33,126 nt of DNA. Source: Desulfobacterales bacterium (GTDB taxonomy: Bacteria; Desulfobacterota; Desulfobacteria; Desulfobacterales; Desulfosalsimonadaceae). Of the stretch, positions 15,749-24,326 are shown in pieces. The translations under genes were made by a program, and so were the position numbers. The notes beneath the pieces were generated by a model. The model saw only the letters and a list, made by a program, of their open reading frames with translations, searched no databases and had not been told where the DNA came from. Position 1 is the first letter of the stretch. Every line of letters starts with the position of its first letter. Where the stretch lies: contig JAGXLR010000012.1 of the NCBI GenBank assembly GCA_018334555.1, positions 1 through 33,126 of the forward strand, given 5' to 3'.

Positions 15749-18700
15749 ATGATACCGAGACATAAAAAACGAATTTGTCAATTGACGGCGGTGCTTGCGG
15801 CGGTGATGTTTTTGTTCGGGGCGGCGCCGGCAATGGGGGGGGATTGTCTGGACCTTGCCGATGTGCCCCTTAGAAGCCTGCGGACCCTGACCCCGCCGGG
15901 CCTGATCATGTTTATTTTTGACAACTCGGGCAGCATGGACTGGGAAACCATGACCCAGACGCTGGGAAAGGACGCCACCCTTTGTGATGATTCGGATGCG
16001 GGTTTTTACCTTAACCTGGACCAAAAGTATTATGGATACCAGTACATATTTGATACAACGGGCCTGGGCGGCTCGGACAATATTCTGGAAACCGACGGCT
16101 CGGCGCGGGACAAGTTCCTCTGGCTGGCCAGATGGCACGGCTACAACAAGGTCTATTACAATCCGACCGTTGACTACCAGCCCTGGCCGAAGTGGGTGGA
16201 ACTCGCCAATGCGGACCAGAGCGAGTTAAACCACCCCAACAAAGAGCAGCCCGACACGCCGGACGCGACCACCAACGGGGAAAACGCGCACCCGGACCAG
16301 CCGCGCATCCATCCCATGTATAACAAGTATACCTATGATCTCACGCAGGATTTTGCCAGCATAACACTCGTTGACAAGTGCGCGACGGAGACCGAGACCA
16401 TATTCGTGGATGATGTGAACTCGAACAATGAAACGGGCGATACGTTTTCCGCCACCCACGAGACAGCGGGCGATAGCACCTGGGGAACGTCCTCGTCCGG
16501 CGACGCCTACCCGGCGATGGGTGACCCGAACACCTCGTCTTCCACCTACCATTACTCCTATGTGGATCGGTATGAGAAAAACGTCGACTTCACGGCGACC
16601 TGGGAGACCACCAACCTGGACCCCACCAAGGAATACCATGTGTATGCCACATGGCGGGGTGAGCTTTACAACCGAACGACGGATGTTGAGTATGTCGTGT
16701 ACGACGGCTCCGTCAGCAACCAGACGGACGTGGCTTCAAGAAGCGTGAACCAGAGATACACCAGCGGGCAATGGGTGCAGTTGACGAGCTCCTCCGGCCC
16801 GATAACGTTTTCCGGGTCCACGGGGATCGTTCAGTTCGAGCATACGCAGAACTATAATATCAATGAGACTTACTATGATGAAAGAGTCTGCGCGGATGCG
16901 GTGAAGTTCGTCGAGGTGCCGCCGGATGCGGGTACGGCTACGATCCAGCAGCGGCATTATTATATTGTAGAAAACGGAACGCCGTATCTGATCAACCTGA
17001 ACGGATCGGATTTTGAGTATTACAAGGTTTGTGACAATAACGACAATAAGATTGTTGAAGACGGGGATTTGGTTCAGTTAACCGAAGAAGAGGCATCAAC
17101 TGCCGGTATCATTCCGGATTGTACCTACGCGGATGCGGAGCAGAACTTCGCCAACTGGTTCTCCTTTTACCGCAAACGCGACTATACGGCCCGCTACGCC
17201 GTATCCCAGGTCATCACCCAGATGTCCAATGTCCTGTTCGGCTTCTCCACCATTCCGGAGCGCGAGGACCTGGGGGTGCGGTGGATAGATACGCATTTTG
17301 ACGGCAAGGATTTTGATAACACAAATGAGCTCTTAAACCGGGTGTATATGCTCTCGGACCCGAACTCGGGCACCCCGCTAAGGAAGGGCATGAACAAGGT
17401 GGGCAAGTATTTCCAGGAGCTGGGCGGCACCTTTGCCAATACCGCGGATGTGAACGCCCTGGGCATTTATTCGGACAAGGGCACAACCTACCCCTATTTT
17501 ACGGCCGAATACGGCGGTGAGTGCCAGCAGGCGTTTACCATCATGATGACCGACGGCGCCTATAACGGCCAGGGGCCCAATATCCCCAACGCCGACGGGG
17601 ATAACAACACCGCGTTTGACGGGGGAAAGTATGCCGACACCCAGCAAGACACCCTGGCGGACGGGGCGATGGAGTTTTATGAGACGGATTTAAAGACCAA
17701 CCTGGAAGACCTGGTGCCCACCAATCCGGCGGATGACAACAAGCAGCAGCATATGGTCACCTATACGCTCTCCTACGGGGTCCATGGCACCGAAGATCCG
17801 GCTGACTACCCGGATTGCATCGGTTTGGAGTGCGAAGGCTCCGGCTGCTGCCCGGAACCCTGGCCCACGGTTACCAAGGGGTCGCTGACCACGTTGGATG
17901 ACCTGTATCACGCGGCGGTTAACGGCCGGGGCTTGTATTTGAACGCCTCTAATCCGCCGGAGCTGGTCGAGGCGCTCCTAAGGATCAAGGCGGATATCGA
18001 AAGCCGCCTGGGATCGGCCGCTGCCGTGGCGACCAATTCCGTGCAGCGCCGGGCCGGATCCAAGGTGTACCAGGCGAAATACCTCGAAGGCTGGATGGGT
18101 AATCTAATCGCCTTTAACGTTAAGGTCGGCACAGGCACAATCGGCGAAAAGGTATGGGAGGCCAAGGAAGTCCTGAAATCCACGGATTGGGACAGCGGGC
18201 GGACTATCTTCACATTCGGCACGACCAACGGCGGCAGCGCCTTCAGGTATACCAGCCTGTCCGACGTCCAGAAGGCCAAGCTGCAGAACGGCCTGGACTA
18301 TGCGTTCGGCACCGGTCAGGCGCCGACGGTTGAAGAACTGGTTCCGTATCTTCGCGGAAACCATGCCCAGGAGAAGAAGAATGGCGGGATAGCCCGAAAC
18401 CGGGACGGGAAGCTGGGCGACCTCGTCCATTCCACACCGTTTTACCATGACGGGGTGGTCTATGTGGGGGCCAATGACGGGATGCTTCACGCGTTTGACT
18501 CCGAGAGCGGCGAGGAGCATTTTGCGTATGTGCCCGGCAGGGTATACGATCATCTGGCGGAGCTGGCGGATCCCGAGTATGAACATCGGTTTTTCGTGGA
18601 CGGACCGCCCTATGTCGCGGATGTGTCTTCAACCCAAACCCTGCTTGCCGGCGGATTCGGCAAGGGCGCCAAGGGCGTGTACTGCCTGGATGTCAGTGGT

Positions 18701-20050
18701 GCCAAGGGCGCGGACGAGGCAAACGCCTCTGATTTTACCATGTGGGAATATGACGGGACCTCGGAATCATCGCCTTCGGATTTGGGCTATGTGTACGGCA
18801 AGGCCTATATCATCCAGACCACGGATGGCTGGAAGGTGGTTTTCGGCAACGGGTATAACAGCGAGAGCGAGGAGGCGGTCCTGTACCTGGTTGATGCCAA
18901 GGGCGGCCCCACTGCTGGTGTGACAAAGATTGAAACCGGCGTTACCGGCTGCAACGGCATGTCCTCGCCGGCTGTGGTGGACTATCAAACGGACGGAATC
19001 ATCGACGCGATTTATGCCGGGGATTTAAAGGGCAATCTCTGGAAATTCGATATATCCGGGGATAAAGCCGAGTGGGGAAGCGCCTATACCGACGGCACGA
19101 ATCCAAAGCCCCTGTTTACCGCGCAGAGTGCGTCCGGCGGCACCCAGCCGATCACCTCTGAGCCGGATGTCATGTACCACTGTCAATCGGAGAAGTCCGG
19201 CTATATCGTCGTCTTCGGCACCGGCAGCTATTTGAACGAGGATGATCTGAGCGATACGAGCCAGCAGACCATGTACGGCGTCTGGGACTGGAAGAAGGAG
19301 CTGGAAGCCCGGGGGGATATCTCAAACCCCGAGCAGCAATACCTGGGTGCATTCTCGACCGGGTCGCCGCGCGTGTTGACCAATATAGACGGGGCATCCT
19401 ATCTGAACGGGAACCCCCCGACGCTGCAGGAGCAGACAATAGACTATGAAGATGCGGATAAGTTGATCCTGTCCGACAACGAGGTCTATTATTTTGGCAC
19501 TGCGGAGCCCAGTACCGGGGAGACCCAATTGGGCTGGTACTTTGATCTGCCGCATTCCGGAGAACGGGTGGTGGAGGACCCCATGATCCGTTGGGACACG
19601 GCTGTCTTTGTTGGTATGTGGCCGGAATGCGATTACTGTGATTTAGGCGGCGGCAGCTCCGTTTTGTATCAGGTGGATGCATGCAACGGGGGACAAACAG
19701 AGGAAGCCCGGTTTGATGCCGACGGGGATGATGTCGTTGATCAATATGACATGGTCCATCCGGACAACCCGGACGTGACGTTTAACCCGGATGAGGATTA
19801 CGACGGGGACGGGGATACCGGCGATGAAGACGATATAATCGCGTTTTTAGAAATGTATGGGGATGGTACCACTGATTATGACGCGGATGATCTGGCGACG
19901 GTATCCGGTCAAGCATATGGCGATATCGTCCGTCCCACGCAGCTTCCGCCTGATCGGCTGGCAATCAATCCATCCACCGGGGCTCCGCCGAATACAACAC
20001 CGGTTGTCAAAATCGGCTCGGGATTCATATACTGGCGGATGATTGAGTAG
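15749..20050 (+). CDS. pilY1: PilY1-type pilus tip protein with inserted golvesin-like domain
   Basis: A 1433-residue secreted protein, long for PilY1. Signal peptide is about residues 1-31 (to AMG). A von Willebrand A-like domain starts at IMFIFDNSGSMDW (MIDAS Asp58, Ser60, Ser62) and resumes near 464 with IMMTDGAYNGQG (598-609). Between these halves, about residues 218-390, lies a domain resembling golvesin/xanthan-lyase C-terminal modules: Trp-containing strands, YNRTTDVEYVVY, VNQRYTSGQWVQL, CADAVKFVEV. The PilY1 propeller spans about 885-1300 (LGDLVHSTPFYHDGVVYVGA; a calcium-type blade with D1078, D1082 and D1086). Near 1322-1382 are two dockerin-like Asp-rich loops. The protein likely promotes pilus assembly and binds surfaces; the ligand is unknown. 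Confidence 0.93.
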   Translation: MIPRHKKRICQLTAVLAAVMFLFGAAPAMGGDCLDLADVPLRSLRTLTPPGLIMFIFDNSGSMDWETMTQTLGKDATLCDDSDAGFYLNLDQKYYGYQYIFDTTGLGGSDNILETDGSARDKFLWLARWHGYNKVYYNPTVDYQPWPKWVELANADQSELNHPNKEQPDTPDATTNGENAHPDQPRIHPMYNKYTYDLTQDFASITLVDKCATETETIFVDDVNSNNETGDTFSATHETAGDSTWGTSSSGDAYPAMGDPNTSSSTYHYSYVDRYEKNVDFTATWETTNLDPTKEYHVYATWRGELYNRTTDVEYVVYDGSVSNQTDVASRSVNQRYTSGQWVQLTSSSGPITFSGSTGIVQFEHTQNYNINETYYDERVCADAVKFVEVPPDAGTATIQQRHYYIVENGTPYLINLNGSDFEYYKVCDNNDNKIVEDGDLVQLTEEEASTAGIIPDCTYADAEQNFANWFSFYRKRDYTARYAVSQVITQMSNVLFGFSTIPEREDLGVRWIDTHFDGKDFDNTNELLNRVYMLSDPNSGTPLRKGMNKVGKYFQELGGTFANTADVNALGIYSDKGTTYPYFTAEYGGECQQAFTIMMTDGAYNGQGPNIPNADGDNNTAFDGGKYADTQQDTLADGAMEFYETDLKTNLEDLVPTNPADDNKQQHMVTYTLSYGVHGTEDPADYPDCIGLECEGSGCCPEPWPTVTKGSLTTLDDLYHAAVNGRGLYLNASNPPELVEALLRIKADIESRLGSAAAVATNSVQRRAGSKVYQAKYLEGWMGNLIAFNVKVGTGTIGEKVWEAKEVLKSTDWDSGRTIFTFGTTNGGSAFRYTSLSDVQKAKLQNGLDYAFGTGQAPTVEELVPYLRGNHAQEKKNGGIARNRDGKLGDLVHSTPFYHDGVVYVGANDGMLHAFDSESGEEHFAYVPGRVYDHLAELADPEYEHRFFVDGPPYVADVSSTQTLLAGGFGKGAKGVYCLDVSGAKGADEANASDFTMWEYDGTSESSPSDLGYVYGKAYIIQTTDGWKVVFGNGYNSESEEAVLYLVDAKGGPTAGVTKIETGVTGCNGMSSPAVVDYQTDGIIDAIYAGDLKGNLWKFDISGDKAEWGSAYTDGTNPKPLFTAQSASGGTQPITSEPDVMYHCQSEKSGYIVVFGTGSYLNEDDLSDTSQQTMYGVWDWKKELEARGDISNPEQQYLGAFSTGSPRVLTNIDGASYLNGNPPTLQEQTIDYEDADKLILSDNEVYYFGTAEPSTGETQLGWYFDLPHSGERVVEDPMIRWDTAVFVGMWPECDYCDLGGGSSVLYQVDACNGGQTEEARFDADGDDVVDQYDMVHPDNPDVTFNPDEDYDGDGDTGDEDDIIAFLEMYGDGTTDYDADDLATVSGQAYGDIVRPTQLPPDRLAINPSTGAPPNTTPVVKIGSGFIYWRMIE

Positions 20051-20098
20051 CTGCAATCAGCCAAGCAGTAAATATTATCAAGCAAGAGGGGAACTAAC

Positions 20099-20461
20099 AT
20101 GTACAAAAGAAAACTTAGTTGTCTCATAATGATGCTGGTCGTTGTGGCCTGGTTGTTCACACCGGGTATGGGGGCTGCCGAGAATAATGGGGCCGATATT
20201 GAAAAGATTCAGCCGCCAGAGCGGTTTGATGCCGGTGAGATCGATTATGTCGAGGAGGCGAAAGAAAATTTTGCCATTATCGGTCCGTTGGATGCGGTAT
20301 ATGACGAGCATGTGGTGATAAACGACCAGTCCTGCCCCCTGGCTGATTTCGCCGATATGGGCGGCACGTCTGTGGGCGATTTCGTGGGGGCGAAGGCGAA
20401 CGATGACGGAGAAGTCGTTGAACTGGAAAAGCTGGATCCAAAGACGTTTGAACGCCGATAA
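20099..20461 (+). CDS. Small secreted protein downstream of pilY1
   Basis: Not recognised as a named family. The 120-residue protein has a signal peptide (hydrophobic residues 8-22, probable cut after GMGA). A compact acidic domain follows with the pattern FAIIGPLDAVYDEHVVINDQ, then VGDFVGAKANDDGEVVELEKL. This looks like a small beta barrel of the kind found in secreted DUF5666-like proteins, but that is only a fold impression. It has an AGAGGGG ribosome binding site and lies 48 bases after pilY1, so it is probably part of the pilus operon. Confidence 0.75.
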   Translation: MYKRKLSCLIMMLVVVAWLFTPGMGAAENNGADIEKIQPPERFDAGEIDYVEEAKENFAIIGPLDAVYDEHVVINDQSCPLADFADMGGTSVGDFVGAKANDDGEVVELEKLDPKTFERR

Positions 20462-20499
20462 CGTTTTTGCTTGAAATGGATAACGGGTAAAGGCGGTAT

Positions 20500-20988
20500 A
20501 TGCGACTACTTACCGGATTTTCAGTAATGGCTCTGATGATGCTGATGTTGACGGCGGCAGCCTCGGCGGAATGCTACAAGTACAGGGATGAGGACGGGCA
20601 TCTGCATTTTACGGATGATATGAGCAATGTCCCCGTGGAAAAGCTGCCGGAGGTGGAGTCATTCGAGTCTGTAGACAAGGAACCCGTTCGACCTCCGCGC
20701 CGTTCGGATGCGGCTGCGTCTTCGGCAAAGCCGACGGCCTCCCCGCATACCTGGGATGGAAGACTCCGGATAAAGGTCGAGGATCTGGAGAAAGAAAAAA
20801 AGAAACTTGACCGGACCTTCAGCGAACTGCAGAAACAAAAGGCCGCCCTCCAGCAGAAGGCTCCGGAAAAAATGGGGCCTTCGGAGCGGGAGGCTTACCA
20901 GGCGCAGGTCAAGGAGCTAAACGCGCGTATCAAAAAATATGACAGGAAACGCGAAGAGTTCGAGAAGGCCATGGAGCGCATGTTTTAA
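20500..20988 (+). CDS. DUF4124-domain secreted protein with coiled coil
   Basis: The 162-residue protein has a signal peptide ending near ASA, then a DUF4124 domain (CYKYRDEDGHLHFTDDMSNVP, residues 25-45). A Pro/Ser-rich linker follows, then a long charged helix (about 88-162) predicted as coiled coil. DUF4124 proteins are periplasmic or envelope proteins of unknown activity. It lies 38 bases after the previous gene and is the last gene before the terminator at 21051, so it probably ends the rightward pilus operon. Confidence 0.82.
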   Translation: MRLLTGFSVMALMMLMLTAAASAECYKYRDEDGHLHFTDDMSNVPVEKLPEVESFESVDKEPVRPPRRSDAAASSAKPTASPHTWDGRLRIKVEDLEKEKKKLDRTFSELQKQKAALQQKAPEKMGPSEREAYQAQVKELNARIKKYDRKREEFEKAMERMF

Positions 20989-21050
20989 AGCCGGCTCATC
21001 CATATAATAAAACCTAAATTGACAATTACGGTTTCTACAACCAGAAAAAC

Positions 21051-21082
21051 AGCCGTAGGGCTCCCCTGCGGCTGCTTTTTTT
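21051..21082 (+). terminator. Intrinsic terminator of rightward pilus operon
   Basis: AGCCGTAGGG (21051-21060) pairs with CCCTGCGGCT (21064-21073), a 10-bp stem with one G-T pair and a 3-base loop, followed closely by TTTTTTT. It lies 62 bases after the DUF4124 gene stop. Confidence 0.88.
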
Positions 21083-21154
21083 GGCACAACAGGCAATTGG
21101 GGCTAAGGTAGCAGGGTGTCAATGCCATTGACTCAAACCCCGTAATAGATGCCT
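21083..21154 (+). other. Possible folded RNA segment upstream of the secretion ATPase
   Basis: Nested complementary pieces are visible: GGCA (21083) with TGCC (ending 21153), ATTGGGG (21096) with CCCCGTAAT, and a perfect hairpin GTCAAT-GCC-ATTGAC (21118-21132). It matches no riboswitch class I can name. The pairings are short and could be chance. Confidence 0.25.
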
Positions 21155-21181
21155 ATGTCATTTCGAACTATTTGTTTTCAA

Positions 21182-21209
21182 TTGACATTTAATCTGATAA
21201 GGGTAAAAT
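21182..21209 (+). promoter_or_regulatory. Candidate sigma-70 promoter before secretion ATPase gene
   Basis: TTGACA (21182-21187), a 16-base spacer and TAAAAT (21204-21209) match the housekeeping consensus well. However, it would start RNA almost at the ATG (21216), leaving no ribosome binding site, so either the RNA is leaderless or this match is accidental. Confidence 0.3.
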
Positions 21210-21215
21210 CGGAAT

Positions 21216-23039
21216 ATGACTACCGAAAAACAACATCCCTTCGCCGACAAAGCCGTCTGCAAAACCCTGGTCAGGCACGGCCTTTTAACCAAGGAGCAGG
21301 CCCGGGATGTCCTGGAGAAAAAGGCGCGCATACAGGGCAATCTCGAAAAGGAAAAGGCGGATCAAGCCCAAGATGGCGCTGCAAGTACCAGTGTCAGAAA
21401 CCCCGTTACCATAGTGGATGTCATTGCCTCCTTCAAGTTCAAGCGGGCGGACAACCCCTCGCTGGAACTCGACGAGGACGCGATTTTTAATGTCCTGGCC
21501 GATGAATGGGGCTATCCCTACAAAAAGATCGATCCGGTAAAACTGGATCTGAACCTCGTGACCACCACCATCCCCCGCAATTTTGCCATGAAGCACCTTG
21601 TGCTGCCCATTGGCGTGGAAAGCGGAAGGCTTGTGGTGGCCACCGCCAATCCGTTTAACGCAGAGGTGATCGAGGACCTCGGCCGGGTCAGCCAGATGCC
21701 GGTAACCCAGGTGGTGACCGCCAAGTCCGATGTGATCCGCCTGATTAACGAATTTTTCGGGTTCAAACGATCCATCGCTGCGGCGGAAGTTCAATTCGGC
21801 GCCCCGTCCATCGACCTGGGAAACCTTGAGCAGTATGTCCGGCTGAAGGCGACGGACGAGCTGCCGGCCAATGATCACCATATCGTCAATGCGGTTAACC
21901 ACCTTTTAAGCTATGCCTTTGACCAGCGGGCCAGCGATATCCATATCGAGCCCAAGCGCGATACGGACCTGGTCCGTATGCGGATTGACGGGGTGCTGCA
22001 TACGGTCTACAAGCTGCCCAAAAAGGTGCATTCTGCCATTATCAGCCGCATCAAAACCCTGTCCCGCTTGGATATCGCCGAAAAGCGGCGCCCCCAGGAT
22101 GGGCGGATAAAAACCGCCAAGGGCGATGCGGAGGTGGAAATCCGGATTTCGACCATTCCCGTGGCATTCGGCGAAAAGGTGGTCATGCGGATCATGGATC
22201 CGGATATCCTGTTCCAGGAAGTGGAGGAGCTGGGGTTTACATCACAGGATTTTGAGCACTACCAGCGGATGTTTTCCATGCCCTACGGGCTTATTCTGGT
22301 TTGCGGCCCCACCGGCAGCGGCAAATCAACCACCCTGTATTCCACCCTGAGGCGGATCTCCACGCCGGATATCAATATTACCACCGTTGAAGACCCCATC
22401 GAGATGATCCACGAGGAATTCAACCAGATTGCGGTCCAGCCGGCGGCGAATGTGACGTTTGCCACGATCCTGCGAAATATTCTGCGGCAGGACCCGGATG
22501 TGGTGATGGTAGGGGAGTTAAGGGACCTGGAAACCGTTCAGAATGCCATACAGACCGCCCTGACCGGGCACCTGGTGCTCTCCACCCTTCATACCAACGA
22601 TGCCCCGTCCGCCATTATCCGGCTCATGGATATCGGATTGCCGCATTTTCTGATCCAGGCCACGTTGACCGGGGTGATTTCCCAGCGCCTGGTCAGAAAG
22701 ATCTGTCCCAAGTGTATGGAGTCTTTCGAAATGGACTGCGAACAGCTTCGCCAGATGGGCCTGGATCTGGGAAGGGACGGCCGTGTTAAGCTTTATCGGG
22801 GCAAGGGGTGTATTAACTGCCGGTATACGGGCTACTACGGTCGAACCTCTGTCTTTGAGGTCATGCCCTATACAAGAACGCTTCGGGAAAAAACCACGGC
22901 GACCGCGGATCTTTCCGTTGTGCAGGATCAGGCCCTGAGAGAGGGAATGGTGACATTGAGGGAAAACGCCGTCAAAAAACTTTTGGACGGCGTTACCACC
23001 TATCAGGAAGTCATGCGGGTTACATGGGAACAGGCCTAG
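21216..23039 (+). CDS. GspE/PilB-family secretion or pilus assembly ATPase
   Basis: A 607-residue hexameric-type ATPase powering type II secretion or type IV pilus extension. The N-terminal region (about 65-190) is a GspE N-domain. The core has SDIHIEPKRD near 240, Walker A GPTGSGKST (364-372), the Asp box with TTVEDPIE near 390, Walker B with DPDVVMVGELRD (426-437), the His box TGHLVLSTLHTNDA, and a tetracysteine zinc site (C497/C500 and C532/C535). All catalytic residues are present, so it should be active. It is a separate transcription unit from the pilin operon. PilB versus GspE cannot be decided here, because no PilC, PilT or PilM-Q gene is nearby. Confidence 0.93.
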   Translation: MTTEKQHPFADKAVCKTLVRHGLLTKEQARDVLEKKARIQGNLEKEKADQAQDGAASTSVRNPVTIVDVIASFKFKRADNPSLELDEDAIFNVLADEWGYPYKKIDPVKLDLNLVTTTIPRNFAMKHLVLPIGVESGRLVVATANPFNAEVIEDLGRVSQMPVTQVVTAKSDVIRLINEFFGFKRSIAAAEVQFGAPSIDLGNLEQYVRLKATDELPANDHHIVNAVNHLLSYAFDQRASDIHIEPKRDTDLVRMRIDGVLHTVYKLPKKVHSAIISRIKTLSRLDIAEKRRPQDGRIKTAKGDAEVEIRISTIPVAFGEKVVMRIMDPDILFQEVEELGFTSQDFEHYQRMFSMPYGLILVCGPTGSGKSTTLYSTLRRISTPDINITTVEDPIEMIHEEFNQIAVQPAANVTFATILRNILRQDPDVVMVGELRDLETVQNAIQTALTGHLVLSTLHTNDAPSAIIRLMDIGLPHFLIQATLTGVISQRLVRKICPKCMESFEMDCEQLRQMGLDLGRDGRVKLYRGKGCINCRYTGYYGRTSVFEVMPYTRTLREKTTATADLSVVQDQALREGMVTLRENAVKKLLDGVTTYQEVMRVTWEQA

Positions 23040-23088
23040 CCTGCCTGCCCGGGGCCCAAAGGTTTTTTATCCCGCCATTTAAACAGGC

Positions 23089-24099
23089 CTATTGGGGGCT
23101 TCGGATCATGTCCTCGGGTTTGACCGGTTTTTTGGACTGTGTAATCAGGCCGGTTGCCGTAGCCGCTTCCGTATGTAAGACCAGGATTTGGCCCACATTT
23201 ATCGGCTTTAACCCGATCGGTATTTCATAGTCGTCGGGCGCGGCGACGGGCTGATGCAAAATATCGTAGGATTGCCCCACTTTGACCCCGTCATCCTCGC
23301 CTTTATTGATAAAGACATGCCTTTGCTGGTCGATCAGGACGTTTCTTTCCCCTTCCCCGATAATTTCGCCGGTGAGCCCGGGGACCGAGGCCTTCTTTTC
23401 GATTTTGGGCGAACGCTTTTGAAACGGCATTACCTTGTCTTCATAGTGAATGTCCCGGAATGACTTGACGACCCTGCCAATGGCGTATTCCGGTTTGATA
23501 TCGGTGACCTCGACGATACCGGTCAGGTAATGCTGGATGCCGGCGCAGGCCTGTCCGTACGAGGATTTGCAGACTTCAAACGTTCGGTAAACGGTATATA
23601 GCTTGCCGACAACCATATCAGGGCCTTCCTCCGGCCTTATGTACACGGTATCATGTTCGGAAACCAGCGTTTTATCATCAGTGGCGTGGAATATGGCCCC
23701 GCTGGGCGTTATCTCTTTTTCACAGACAAAACCCACCGAGTCGATCATTTCGTAGTGAAAATATTCTTTGGCGGGTTTTTTAGCCGGTTTCTTTTCAGGC
23801 GACGGCTTTTTCCTGCCGAGCCATGCCTTCTCATAAATCAGGATTTTCTGTCCGGGGTAGATCCAGTGCGGATTTTTGATATCCGGATTGTAATGCCAGA
23901 TTTCAGGCCATTTCCAGGGCGAATCGGCGAATTCCTGGGAAAGATCCCACAGGGTATCCCCTTTTTGGACGGTATAATAAAAACCGCTTTCCGTCTTGGT
24001 GATATGATCCTCGATGTCTGCCGTTGCCGGTGCTGCCAAAATTAAAAGAAGAATGGCCGATGCCATCACCCAGCCTAACCACTTGATTTTCCCGAACAT
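23089..24099 (-). CDS. Secreted LysM-domain protein
   Basis: Starting at ATG 24099 (AAAGGGG 7 bases upstream; an ATG at 24120 is possible), the 336-residue protein has a signal peptide ending near APATA. One LysM domain follows (about residues 41-90: [17 protein letters not shown], then a long insertion with [25 protein letters not shown]). LysM binds peptidoglycan. A Lys/Pro-rich linker (about 95-115) leads to a C-terminal region of about 220 residues with repeated beta-rich units, such as [14 protein letters not shown] and [16 protein letters not shown], that may be small barrels. It converges with the ATPase gene. Function beyond wall anchoring is unknown. Confidence 0.85.
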   Translation of the reverse strand: MFGKIKWLGWVMASAILLLILAAPATADIEDHITKTESGFYYTVQKGDTLWDLSQEFADSPWKWPEIWHYNPDIKNPHWIYPGQKILIYEKAWLGRKKPSPEKKPAKKPAKEYFHYEMIDSVGFVCEKEITPSGAIFHATDDKTLVSEHDTVYIRPEEGPDMVVGKLYTVYRTFEVCKSSYGQACAGIQHYLTGIVEVTDIKPEYAIGRVVKSFRDIHYEDKVMPFQKRSPKIEKKASVPGLTGEIIGEGERNVLIDQQRHVFINKGEDDGVKVGQSYDILHQPVAAPDDYEIPIGLKPINVGQILVLHTEAATATGLITQSKKPVKPEDMIRSPQ

Positions 24100-24180
24100 A
24101 AGGTGCCCCTTTTGTTCCATAGGTTAAAAAAACTCGGTTTCACCCCAACAGGACTTGCCATAATCCCATGTGTTCCTTTC

Positions 24181-24210
24181 TTAATAGCCAAAGTCGGTGG
24201 GTTTTGTCAA
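24181..24210 (-). promoter_or_regulatory. Candidate sigma-70 promoter of the LysM gene
   Basis: On the minus strand TTGACA (24205-24210), an 18-base spacer and TATTAA (24181-24186) precede the LysM ATG by about 80 bases. The -35 box is perfect and the -10 box matches four of six positions. Confidence 0.45.
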
Positions 24211-24260
24211 GATTTTCATTTTTTTCAAAATAGTTGCAGGGTTGATTTTTTGGGTATTTA

Positions 24261-24289
24261 TTTGTTAAAGATTCCTCGCTGGCGTTCGA
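24261..24289. repeat. Half copy of the 72-bp palindromic element
   Basis: The sequence beginning TTTGTTAAAGATTCCTCGCT matches the loop and right arm of copy 1 at 12610. The left arm is absent. A CCCTAAA tandem follows directly. Confidence 0.7.
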
Positions 24290-24291
24290 CT

Positions 24292-24318
24292 TAAACCCTA
24301 AACCCTAAACCTTGAACC
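24292..24318. repeat. Short CCCTAAA-type tandem tract
   Basis: TAAACCCTAAACCCTAAACC then TTGAACC. It lies directly before, and almost in, the start region of the M48 protease gene. The AAACCTTGAACC part is shared, on the opposite strand, with the larger tract at 26861. Confidence 0.75.
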
Positions 24319-24326
24319 GTGTACTT

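Noticed and set aside
21082-21097. Sigma-54 promoter before the secretion ATPase
   Set aside because: TGGCAC is present, but the GC of the -12 box is two bases too close, a spacing RpoN does not tolerate.
21083-21154. Cyclic-di-GMP (GEMM) riboswitch
   Set aside because: GGTAGC followed by GGG is reminiscent, but the conserved CGCAAAGCC core and the tetraloop receptor arrangement are missing.
24292-24318. Telomere-like CCCTAAA repeats
   Set aside because: Only two to three units in a bacterial chromosome context; it belongs with the other local tandem tracts.
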